Assembly (NCBI RefSeq): GCF_000785105.2
Contig: NZ_CP018906.1
Location: 496,001-560,000 of the forward strand
DNA: 64,000 nucleotides
Source: Lentilactobacillus curieae
Lineage (GTDB): Bacteria; Bacillota; Bacilli; Lactobacillales; Lactobacillaceae
Direction: 5' to 3'
Positions within the stretch are counted from its first letter, which is position 1, and each line of letters starts with the position of its first letter. The translations under genes and the position numbers were made by a program. The notes beneath the pieces were generated by a model. The model made no database searches, was not told where the DNA came from, and saw nothing but the letters and a program-made list of their open reading frames with translations. Below, piece by piece: positions 1-6,983 of this stretch.

Positions 1-1210
1 CACCACGATTAAATCCAAATTGAGTGGCTTGCCGTTGCGCTTGCTTAAGAGTTTGGTAACGATACATCAGAATTTTTTTAGCAAGTTCTGGGTTCGTGTA
101 AATAAAGAACGGTAACATAAAAATTTCAGTATCCCAGAAGTAATGACCACCATAACCACTTCCAGACAGCCCCTTTGCCGGAATACTTGTGTGCGCATTA
201 CGTCCAGCCGACTGATGCAGCTCAAATAAGTTAAACCGCAAACTTAACTGAACTTGTGGATCACCATCAATCTCCACATCACTGTGAAGCCAAAACGTTT
301 GCCATACTTGAGCAGATGCCATTAGTTCTGCTTTAAAACTAGTATGCCGAATATGTTCATTTAGTTTTGCAAGGTATTGGTCCGCGTACATCTGGGCATT
401 TACCAATGGATGAACATCACCAATGGAGAATAGAAATTCAAACTCTTTTTGTGAGCCCTTTTTGGCATGATACTTAGCATGGTAGCCCCAATGATTATTT
501 TCGTCTTTGTAATACTCCAGCTTAAAGCCCTTACCATTATACGTAAGGATTGCCCCCTGCTGGCTCTTATACGTAGTAATCAAGTAGCTGGGTTGGTCAT
601 ATCCTTCAAGAAAATCAAGCTGCAGGTGTCCTTCTGATTCATTAACCCGGACATCTGAAACAGTCGAACTAGTAGCCTGATTGATGTAACTATGCATTTT
701 GATGACTTCAATATCATCATCAAAGTTAACCGGCACAACCCCATATTTAATTCCATAAACATTGTCAGACGCAAGACTGCTAAAGCTCTCAACAACTAGG
801 TTAAATATTTTGCCCTCGGGAGTTGTTACGCTAAATATTTCGTGGAGTAACCCCGTTTGCATGTCCAGGTTCTTATCAACAGTTTCTGACTTGAAGAAGT
901 CTACGGAAGAATTCTCATCCCCAACTTTAATTCTGATGTACCGCGGATCAAATAATCGGTTGATTACCTGATCATTCTCAGGATATCCAGTATATTTTTC
1001 CCCATACTCAATTGGGTAATAGTCGTAAAATCCGTTAACAAATAGCCCTGGTGTCCCCACATAGTTCGGATTGTTTCCTTGAAGCGGGTTAGAGTCTCTG
1101 ACCCCAATGTGTCCATTTGCCACATTAAATATAGTTTCTAGATATAATTGATCTTTTGACTTGAGATTTTGTAAATGGATTTGAAAATCTGGCCGTTGTT
1201 CAATTCGCAT
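1..1210 (-). CDS. GH65 glycoside phosphorylase (maltose/kojibiose phosphorylase family), C-terminal part outside the window
   Basis: The reading frame is open from an ATG at 1210 (RBS AGGAG) to the window edge, giving the N-terminal 403 residues of a family that is usually about 750. The N-terminal beta-sandwich domain is followed by the start of the catalytic barrel, with the family signature GLSGSGYGGHYFWDTEIF near residue 350. GH65 enzymes phosphorolyse alpha-glucosyl disaccharides (maltose, kojibiose, nigerose, trehalose) to beta-glucose 1-phosphate and glucose in the cytoplasm. The catalytic glutamate and the specificity loop lie outside the window, so the disaccharide cannot be named. 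It lies 55 bases past the rpsN terminator; a partner beta-phosphoglucomutase would be expected beyond the edge. Confidence 0.88.
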   Translation of the reverse strand, partial: MRIEQRPDFQIHLQNLKSKDQLYLETIFNVANGHIGVRDSNPLQGNNPNYVGTPGLFVNGFYDYYPIEYGEKYTGYPENDQVINRLFDPRYIRIKVGDENSSVDFFKSETVDKNLDMQTGLLHEIFSVTTPEGKIFNLVVESFSSLASDNVYGIKYGVVPVNFDDDIEVIKMHSYINQATSSTVSDVRVNESEGHLQLDFLEGYDQPSYLITTYKSQQGAILTYNGKGFKLEYYKDENNHWGYHAKYHAKKGSQKEFEFLFSIGDVHPLVNAQMYADQYLAKLNEHIRHTSFKAELMASAQVWQTFWLHSDVEIDGDPQVQLSLRFNLFELHQSAGRNAHTSIPAKGLSGSGYGGHYFWDTEIFMLPFFIYTNPELAKKILMYRYQTLKQAQRQATQFGFNRG

Positions 1211-1264
1211 TTCAATTCTCCTATTAGCTAATTGTTTTATTAACTATTAAGGTAATTAAAACCA

Positions 1265-1297
1265 CAAAAAAAAGCAATCATTTGAGATTGCTTTTAA
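1265..1297 (-). terminator. Intrinsic terminator of rpsN
   Basis: On the minus strand AAGCAATC pairs with GATTGCTT and is followed by eight T. It lies directly after the rpsN stop codon. Confidence 0.85.
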
Positions 1298-1310
1298 GTA
1301 AAACGCTATA

Positions 1311-1580
1311 TTACCAACTAGCCTTTTTAACACCAGGTAATTTACCCTCGTGTGCCAACTTTCTAAAGTTGAGTCGTGACATGTGGAACTTACGCATATA
1401 TGCGTGTGGACGGCCGTCGATTTCGTCACGACGGTGGATTCTTGTAGGTGAGGCGTTTCTTGGCAGCTTACTTAGAGCTGCGTAATCGCCCTTAGCCTTG
1501 AGTTCACGGCGTAAGTCAGCGTATTTTGCCACTGTTCTTTCGATTTTTAATTCTTTTTGGATCTTTGATGTTTTTGCGAT
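1311..1580 (-). CDS. rpsN: 30S ribosomal protein S14, zinc-independent type, with apparent AUC start
   Basis: S14 of the small ribosomal subunit. The C-terminal 73 residues are classic ([37 protein letters not shown]), and there is no CXXC zinc ribbon, so this is the long 'C-minus' type of 89 residues. A GTG at 1532 would give only 73 residues and lacks an RBS. The frame continues upstream with [20 protein letters not shown], matching the family N-terminus, back to ATC at 1578-1580. That is exactly 89 codons plus stop, 9 bases after AGAAGG, and an in-frame TAG lies just above. No ATG, GTG or TTG exists at the right place. The start is therefore read as AUC; a sequencing error (ATG to ATC) is the alternative. 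Confidence 0.85.
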   Translation of the reverse strand: MAKTSKIQKELKIERTVAKYADLRRELKAKGDYAALSKLPRNASPTRIHRRDEIDGRPHAYMRKFHMSRLNFRKLAHEGKLPGVKKASW

Positions 1581-1604
1581 AAGACGCTACCTTCTCTCTC
1601 AAAT

Positions 1605-1650
1605 AGTATTAATTACCATTTAAATATACCATTAACTTATTTTTTGTCAA
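1605..1650 (-). promoter_or_regulatory. rpsN promoter with a Zur-like operator
   Basis: TTGACA (1645-1650) and TATATT (1623-1628) are 16 bases apart on the minus strand. Over the expected start site lies GGTAATTAATACT (1605-1617), one mismatch from the GTAATNATTAC core of Firmicute Zur boxes. Zinc-free S14 paralogues are often Zur-controlled; the box assignment is inference. Confidence 0.5.
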
Positions 1651-1853
1651 CAAAATTTAAAGTAATGAAACCGCCCATCCCCTTTACTAACCCGTTTTTA
1701 ATGGGTATAATTAACTTGTTTTTCACTTGGGACATACACTGTATTCACGGGCATAGGAAATGCGTCGAGTTAGCTGATGCTATATAATGTGTGTAATGAA
1801 TACGCCAGTTTTTATAACCTCAAAGAAATTTTTTCTAAAGGAGAAATTAAAGT

Positions 1854-2789
1854 ATGAACAGTAAGCTACTTTCATTTCTGGAAGAGATCAAAGCCCAAGG
1901 AAATATGTCAAAGGCTGCTCAGTCTTTATTTGTGACCCAGCCTTACATTAGTAGAGTTATCAAAAATGCGGAGGACAATTTCGGTGTTAAATTAATCGAC
2001 CGATCATCTCACCCCATTCAGCTAACTTACGCCGGCGAACGATTACTTGGCTTCTTACAAGATGAACACCAACTAAGAGCCAATCTTGACCGGGAAATGA
2101 CCCATCTGTCTCAATTTAAATACGGCCACCTTACGATAGCATCAAATGAGGCGGTTACCAACGAAGTTTATAAGCCAGTCCTCCTTAGGTTCTATGATAA
2201 ATACCCTAAAGTGCATGCGCAAATTATTTCAATTCCAAGTCGTGATGCTGAAAAGCGTTTGACTTCCGGATCATTAGACTTTTTCGTCGGTAACCCACTT
2301 CAAAGTCCAAAAATTCAATATTTACCAGTTGCTCGGGTACCACTAGTATTGGTAATTCCAAAGTCATCTGCCCTTTACCAAGAAGGCAAGACGTTTGTTG
2401 ATTTTGAAGAGCTAGACCTCAAGCAAATGGCGGGCGAATCATTTATCAGTATTCCCCATGACAACACATATCACAGACTTATCGCTAGTTTCCTTCATGA
2501 TAAGGGTGTTGCAGTCGAATATAGTATTGAAGTACCGGATGTTGGTTTAGCTGCCGAATTAGCGCTTAACCACATTGGGGCATCAATTATTCCAGAGAAT
2601 TACGTCACTGAGGACAAGCTTGCTGATGCAAAAACTGAAGACATCAACATCGCCCGAATTCCAATGGGTATGCTTACTGCTGACTTCGGAATTTCATACA
2701 TCAAATCAAAACAGACTGCAGAACCAGTTGATGACTTGGTGACAATCATCTCAGATGTATTCAAAGAGCTCACTCCCAAGCGAGACTAA
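1854..2789 (+). CDS. LysR-family transcriptional regulator
   Basis: A 311-residue LysR-type regulator. The winged HTH is at about residues 1-60 (SKAAQSLFVTQPYISRVIKN at 19-38) and the periplasmic-binding-like effector domain at about 90-300. The ATG follows AAAGGAG. LysR proteins bind DNA as tetramers and usually respond to a small metabolite. Its neighbours are rpsN on the other strand and the converging xanthine permease, so no target is suggested by divergence. The 270-base leader may hold its own binding site. The effector is not predictable from sequence. Confidence 0.88.
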   Translation: MNSKLLSFLEEIKAQGNMSKAAQSLFVTQPYISRVIKNAEDNFGVKLIDRSSHPIQLTYAGERLLGFLQDEHQLRANLDREMTHLSQFKYGHLTIASNEAVTNEVYKPVLLRFYDKYPKVHAQIISIPSRDAEKRLTSGSLDFFVGNPLQSPKIQYLPVARVPLVLVIPKSSALYQEGKTFVDFEELDLKQMAGESFISIPHDNTYHRLIASFLHDKGVAVEYSIEVPDVGLAAELALNHIGASIIPENYVTEDKLADAKTEDINIARIPMGMLTADFGISYIKSKQTAEPVDDLVTIISDVFKELTPKRD

Positions 2790-2853
2790 CACGTCTTAGA
2801 GTAAAATATTAGCCATTTATATTTAATGGCTACAAAAAATATTAGCAACATTG

Positions 2854-2886
2854 AAAAAGCCACTCTCATTTCGAGAGTGGCTTTTA
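2854..2886. terminator. Bidirectional terminator between the LysR gene and pbuX
   Basis: AAAAAGCCACTCTC pairs with GAGAGTGGCTTTT with a short loop and suits both converging genes. Confidence 0.85.
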
Positions 2887-2891
2887 TCCGT

Positions 2892-4199
2892 TTAGTCTTC
2901 TGTAACAACATCTTTTAGACCAGTGTGATTCAACAGAATGTTTAAAATTACGGCTGTAAAACAGCCAATAACCATTCCGTTACTCATAATAACTTGAACT
3001 GATGATGGTAAGTATTGGAATAAAGCAGGCTGAGTAGTAACCCCAATTCCCATACCAACTGAAATCGCAATAATTAATAGGTTTCTGATGTTTAAATCAA
3101 CGTCTGAGAGCATCTTGATACCTTGAGCACCAACCATCCCAAACATGATCAACATTGCACCACCAAGAACTGAGCTTGGAATTAGAGTAGCAACCGCCCC
3201 AAACTTGGGAATTAATCCCAAAATCATCAACATAAATGCTGAATAGTAAATTGGTGCTAACTTCTTAATTCCTGATAATTGCACGATTCCCACATTTTGT
3301 GAGAATGTTGAATATGGGAAGGTATTAAATAATCCACCCAGGATGGCGGCAAGCCCTTCTGAACGGTATCCTCTAGCCAAGTCATCGTCTGATAGATCAC
3401 GTTTGGTAATATCAGCAAGAGCAAAATATACCCCCGTTGATTCAATCATACAGGTCAATGCGGCTAAAATTAATGTAGCAATTGATGACCATTCAAACTT
3501 CGGTGCTGAGAAATAGAATAATTGTGGTAATTGAACCCAGTGAGCTTGGCCAACTGAAGCAAAGTCTACAGTTCCCATCGCAACTGCTAGTAATGTTCCC
3601 ATTACAATCCCAATTAAAATGGCAATTTGTTTGATGAATCCACGAGCCCAAATGTTGAGCACAATAATAACTAAAGCTGTAAATGAACCAATAATCAAAT
3701 GGGTTGGATCACCAAACGATTTAGCAGTAGTATCGCCACCACCAAGGTTTTGGAACGCCACTGGCATCAGGGTAAAACCAATTAATGTAATTAATGAACC
3801 AGTAACAACTGGAGGGAAGAACTTACGCAGTTTTGCAAATGGTTTTGCAATTAAAAGAATAAACAGTCCGGCAACCATAATTCCACCGTACATGTAACCT
3901 AAACCAAAGTTCTTACCAATTGATTGTAGTGGGGCAACATATTCGACCGCACAACCCAAAACAACTGGCAACCCAATCCCTGTAATTGGAGTTCGCTTGA
4001 TTTGCAATAGCGTTGCAACCCCACACATAAAGATATCCATTGAAACTAAGTACGTCATCTGAACAGCATTAAATCTCAAGGCAGTTCCGATTAATAACGG
4101 AACTAAAATGTCGCCTGAGTACATCGCAAGCAAATGTTGAAAACCAAGAATCGCATTTCTAACTTGTGACTGCTTTTTTGGCGCTGATGCATTATCCAT
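2892..4199 (-). CDS. pbuX: Xanthine permease (NCS2 / nucleobase:cation symporter-2)
   Basis: A 435-residue integral membrane protein with about 14 hydrophobic segments, typical of NCS2. The substrate-site residues can be located: E253 in the CMIEST segment (TM8) and the QNVG motif at 301-304 (TM10). The family imports xanthine or uric acid, or uracil in another branch, with protons or sodium. Three PurBox-like sites upstream and overall similarity to Firmicute PbuX favour xanthine. The gene stands alone, with no xpt and no purine riboswitch in front, so PurR rather than a riboswitch probably controls it. Uracil permease is the less likely alternative. Confidence 0.85.
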   Translation of the reverse strand: MDNASAPKKQSQVRNAILGFQHLLAMYSGDILVPLLIGTALRFNAVQMTYLVSMDIFMCGVATLLQIKRTPITGIGLPVVLGCAVEYVAPLQSIGKNFGLGYMYGGIMVAGLFILLIAKPFAKLRKFFPPVVTGSLITLIGFTLMPVAFQNLGGGDTTAKSFGDPTHLIIGSFTALVIIVLNIWARGFIKQIAILIGIVMGTLLAVAMGTVDFASVGQAHWVQLPQLFYFSAPKFEWSSIATLILAALTCMIESTGVYFALADITKRDLSDDDLARGYRSEGLAAILGGLFNTFPYSTFSQNVGIVQLSGIKKLAPIYYSAFMLMILGLIPKFGAVATLIPSSVLGGAMLIMFGMVGAQGIKMLSDVDLNIRNLLIIAISVGMGIGVTTQPALFQYLPSSVQVIMSNGMVIGCFTAVILNILLNHTGLKDVVTED

Positions 4200-4236
4200 T
4201 AACTTCCACCTTTTCCTAATCGTTTAGAATAGGTTA

Positions 4237-4364
4237 ATGTTAACATTTTGTTCGGGAAATGGCAACGAAAATCCGAATATTAACCGTTTTCAGAAATCGT
4301 TTGTTTGTATTTTACGGACTAATGTTCGGATTTAGGTGGTTGGTATGGGTAAAATTCGGATTTT
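4237..4364 (-). promoter_or_regulatory. pbuX promoter and PurBox cluster
   Basis: TTGCCA (4260-4265) and TAACAT (4237-4242) are 17 bases apart on the minus strand. Upstream are AAATCCGAACATT (4321-4333, minus strand; exact match to the PurBox AWWWCCGAACWWT), AAATCCGAATATT (4269-4281, plus strand, one mismatch) and AAATCCGAATTTT (4351-4363, minus strand). Inverted PurBox pairs are the usual PurR target; in lactic acid bacteria PurR activates. Confidence 0.75.
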
Positions 4365-4383
4365 AAGTCGTTTTAATGTATTT

Positions 4384-4768
4384 CCAAACGTGCTCACTCA
4401 ATCTAATCCCTACGTTTAAAAAAATAACGAGCATCACGACAACTCGTCGCAACTTTGGCAATATAGACTAAACGTGCTCAACCTTTCAGGTTACTGTGTA
4501 CCTCTTAGCAACTCCCAAACGTGCTCACTCAATCTAATCCCTAAGTTTAAAAAAATAACGAGCATCACGACAACTCGTCGCAGTTCTGGCACCATAGCCA
4601 AAACGTGTTCAACCTTTCAGGTTACTGTGTATCTCTCAGCAACTCCCAAACGTGCTCACTCAATCTAATCCCTACGTTTAAAAAAATAACGAGCATCACG
4701 ACAAATCGTCGTAATGCTCGTTATTTCATTAATCCTCGGGATTACCCGATTGAGTTCGCACTCTATTT
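4384..4768. repeat. 131-bp tandem repeat array ending in a nested stem-loop element (family A, copy 1)
   Basis: Three near-identical starts, CCAAACGTGCTCACTCAATC, lie at 4384, 4515 and 4646, a period of 131 bp. Only the last unit has the complete structure: an inner hairpin (ATAACGAGCAT pairing with ATGCTCGTTAT) inside an outer stem (CTCAATC/GATTGAG with AATCCC/GGGATT). The earlier units keep just the left arm. The array fills the gap between pbuX and the Apf-like gene; no gene was found inside it. The final hairpin may also terminate transcription. Confidence 0.85.
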
Positions 4769-4770
4769 TC

Positions 4771-5121
4771 TTAATACCACCCATGTGACAACCAGTGGCG
4801 CTTAGCATTCACCCAGCTACCATAACGGTTCTTCACATAACGATCAGCAGTCTTTTCTTGGTTGGTCTTTGACCAATCACCATGAAGATATGCAGCTGAC
4901 AGTTGGTAACGACCAATGTATTGGCCATTTCTTACCTTGTATGATCCTCTTGATTCACGGTATGCGATCCAAGCCTTGGCCTTTTGATTAGCCTTTGATA
5001 AATTTGATTTGTAAACTTTGCTAGTCTTAGCGCTTGCAACATCTGGGGTTACAACGCTTTCGAATGTGCCAAACAATGTTAAAGCACTCATTAAAACTAC
5101 AACTAATTTCTTGAAATTCAT
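4771..5121 (-). CDS. Secreted Apf-like protein with lysozyme-fold C-terminal domain
   Basis: A 116-residue exported protein. A signal peptide (MNFKKLVVVLMSALTLFG, cleavage near VASA at 28-31) precedes a C-terminal domain like that of lactobacillar aggregation-promoting factors: WIAYRESRGSY with the presumed catalytic E56, GQYIGRYQLS, and terminal WLSHGWY. The start at 5121 was chosen because AAGGGGAG lies about 11 bases upstream; the longer frame from 5151 would contain the RBS. Unlike typical Apf proteins it has no LysM or long Q/A-rich linker, so it is close to a bare catalytic domain. It probably cleaves or binds peptidoglycan and affects cell shape; the activity is inferred. Confidence 0.8.
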   Translation of the reverse strand: MNFKKLVVVLMSALTLFGTFESVVTPDVASAKTSKVYKSNLSKANQKAKAWIAYRESRGSYKVRNGQYIGRYQLSAAYLHGDWSKTNQEKTADRYVKNRYGSWVNAKRHWLSHGWY

Positions 5122-5346
5122 AAAGATTATTTCTCCCCTTAATTTATTCAACGATGGATAATATACAGCATCGGAATTACAGGGGGATATCTGTCAAGTT
5201 ACATATTTATTAATCATCTTATGAAAATCGTAACATTTGTGTCACATTGGTCGATAAATTTTATATTCTATGGATTTTCATTCGCATTTATTCCGGTCTT
5301 TTCCTATAATAAGGCAAGTACATATACTATCCAGGGGGGATTGCGG

Positions 5347-5814
5347 ATGGACGACGAGTTTAATGACGTTACTAAAGCGGGATACGAAAAGTTAGAGCAA
5401 GAAATTGAAGATTTAAAAGCGTCAAGACCAGAAAAAATTAAAATCTTAGCAGCTGCTAGAGCACTTGGAGACCTTTCTGAGAATGCTGAATATAGTGCTG
5501 CTAAGCGTGATTTACGGCACCTTGAAAGCAGACTTCGGTTTCTTACAAAACAGCTCCAATACGCTAGAGTCTACGAGCCAAGCGATAACGATATTGTTGA
5601 GATCGGCAAAACCGTTACGTTCCAATATCTTGACGATAACGACACTGACACCTATGAAGTTGTCGGTACTCCAGAGGTTGATATTGATCATGGAAAGATA
5701 TCAATTGCCTCACCAATTGGAGCAGCACTTATGAATCACAAAACTGGGGACACGATTACTGTTTCCGCTCCAAATAATAGTTTCAAAGTAAAAATCATTA
5801 AAATAACCCGGTAA
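5347..5814 (+). CDS. greA: Transcription elongation factor GreA
   Basis: A 156-residue GreA that rescues backtracked RNA polymerase by stimulating transcript cleavage. The N-terminal coiled coil (residues 1-75) carries the acidic tip pattern GDLSENAEYSAAK, and the C-terminal FKBP-like domain contains IASPIGAALMNHKTGD. An in-frame ATG at 5221 gives a longer frame, but GGGGGGA six bases before the ATG at 5347 and the family length fix this start. A TATAAT at 5305-5310 is a plausible -10. The next gene starts 11 bases downstream, so the two probably form an operon. Confidence 0.92.
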   Translation: MDDEFNDVTKAGYEKLEQEIEDLKASRPEKIKILAAARALGDLSENAEYSAAKRDLRHLESRLRFLTKQLQYARVYEPSDNDIVEIGKTVTFQYLDDNDTDTYEVVGTPEVDIDHGKISIASPIGAALMNHKTGDTITVSAPNNSFKVKIIKITR

Positions 5815-5825
5815 AGGAGAAACTG

Positions 5826-6929
5826 ATGTCGCAATATATTCATGTTGTAATGACGGCTGCAGTTGCATTTCCATTCATTGCAATTTTAATCACGTTTCCA
5901 ATTTTATTAATCAATTATCACAAGTACGGTTCCATCCCCAAATGGAACATCTTCATGCTTTATACCTTTGTGTTCTACTTATTATGTGCGTATTTCTTAA
6001 TTATTCTGCCATTACCACCACTTAGTTATGTGGAACATTTAACGACACCAAAATATAATTTAAAGCCATTTACATTTATTCTTGAATTTATTAAATACAA
6101 TCCATTTTCGCCACTACACCCAGGAACTTGGGTAGCTGCATTAAAAGCCCCCACCGTCATCCAACCAGTCTTCAACATGGTTCTGACAGTTCCGTTTGGG
6201 CTTTACCTTCGCTACTACTTCAAGCGAAATATAAAACAAACTATTTTAATTTCATTCCTACTTTCATTATTCTTTGAAATCACCCAACTAAGTGGGCTAT
6301 ACGGTATTTACCCCCGCCCTTATAGGCTCTTTGATATTGATGACCTGATGCTCAACACTTTGGGTGGTGTAATTGGGTTCTTGCTTGCGGGTCCACTTCT
6401 CCGCTGGCTACCTACTCGAGAAAACGTAATGAAACGGGCAAGTTCGTTAACCGAAAACGTTTCTGTATTTCGTCGGGCAGTCGCCTTTATTTTCGACATG
6501 ATTGTCGTGTTTGCACTATCAATTATCTTTAACTTCGTGCCTGTTATTCGTGACTTTGGTTTCGCGCTTTCTCTAATCATATTGGTGGTTATCCCGCAGA
6601 TTATCTGGGGCAAATCGCTTGGGATGCGAATGGTCCGAATTAAAGTGACGGATCAGTACAACCAGAAACCACTTTGGTGGCAAGTTATTATTAGAAACAT
6701 ATTTGCATACGGACTATCTGGCGGTTTAGTACTGGTATGGCTCAAAATGTTAGAGTTGACTGGAACAATTTCTCGTAGCTATTTAGGGATTGTTCACATC
6801 TCCATTATTATCATTACCGTGTTTATCGTACTAATTCTGGCTGACTTTTTGCTGGAATCATTCTCAAAGAAGCATCGCTTGTACTTTGAACATCTAAGCA
6901 AAACAGATACCAAAAATACGTATAGATAG
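5826..6929 (+). CDS. VanZ-RDD fusion membrane protein
   Basis: A 367-residue polytopic protein. Residues 1-190 resemble VanZ (LLFFEITQLSGLYG and DIDDLMLNTLGGVIGF). Residues about 210-350 form an RDD domain (RRAVAFIFDMIVVF, GKSLGMRMVRIKV). VanZ-like proteins are linked to low-level glycopeptide tolerance and envelope function; the RDD function is not settled. The gene follows greA closely, with AAAGGAG before ATG, and ends at a strong terminator. The fusion occurs in other lactobacilli; the biochemical role here is unknown. Confidence 0.85.
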   Translation: MSQYIHVVMTAAVAFPFIAILITFPILLINYHKYGSIPKWNIFMLYTFVFYLLCAYFLIILPLPPLSYVEHLTTPKYNLKPFTFILEFIKYNPFSPLHPGTWVAALKAPTVIQPVFNMVLTVPFGLYLRYYFKRNIKQTILISFLLSLFFEITQLSGLYGIYPRPYRLFDIDDLMLNTLGGVIGFLLAGPLLRWLPTRENVMKRASSLTENVSVFRRAVAFIFDMIVVFALSIIFNFVPVIRDFGFALSLIILVVIPQIIWGKSLGMRMVRIKVTDQYNQKPLWWQVIIRNIFAYGLSGGLVLVWLKMLELTGTISRSYLGIVHISIIIITVFIVLILADFLLESFSKKHRLYFEHLSKTDTKNTYR

Positions 6930-6968
6930 AAAAAACCAGCCTTGATTATAAAATCATGGCTGGTTTTT
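6930..6968. terminator. Bidirectional terminator after the VanZ-RDD gene
   Basis: AAAAACCAGCC pairs with GGCTGGTTTTT, with T-runs on both strands; it also serves the converging ATPase gene. Confidence 0.85.
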
Positions 6969-6983
6969 GTATATGTCATACAT

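Noticed and set aside
1311-1532. A 73-residue S14 starting at GTG 1532
   Set aside because: It lacks an RBS and drops 16 residues that match the family; the 89-residue reading is better.
4200-4380. A purine riboswitch before pbuX
   Set aside because: The region shows PurBoxes and a promoter but no three-way-junction sequence or terminator hairpin.
4384-4768. Possible CRISPR array
   Set aside because: Units are 131 bp and nearly identical throughout, with no short repeat and unique spacer pattern and no cas genes.
4474-4805. Two repeated 64-66-codon frames in the tandem array
   Set aside because: They follow the repeat unit, lack RBSs and change with the repeat boundaries; the stretch is explained by stem-loop structure.
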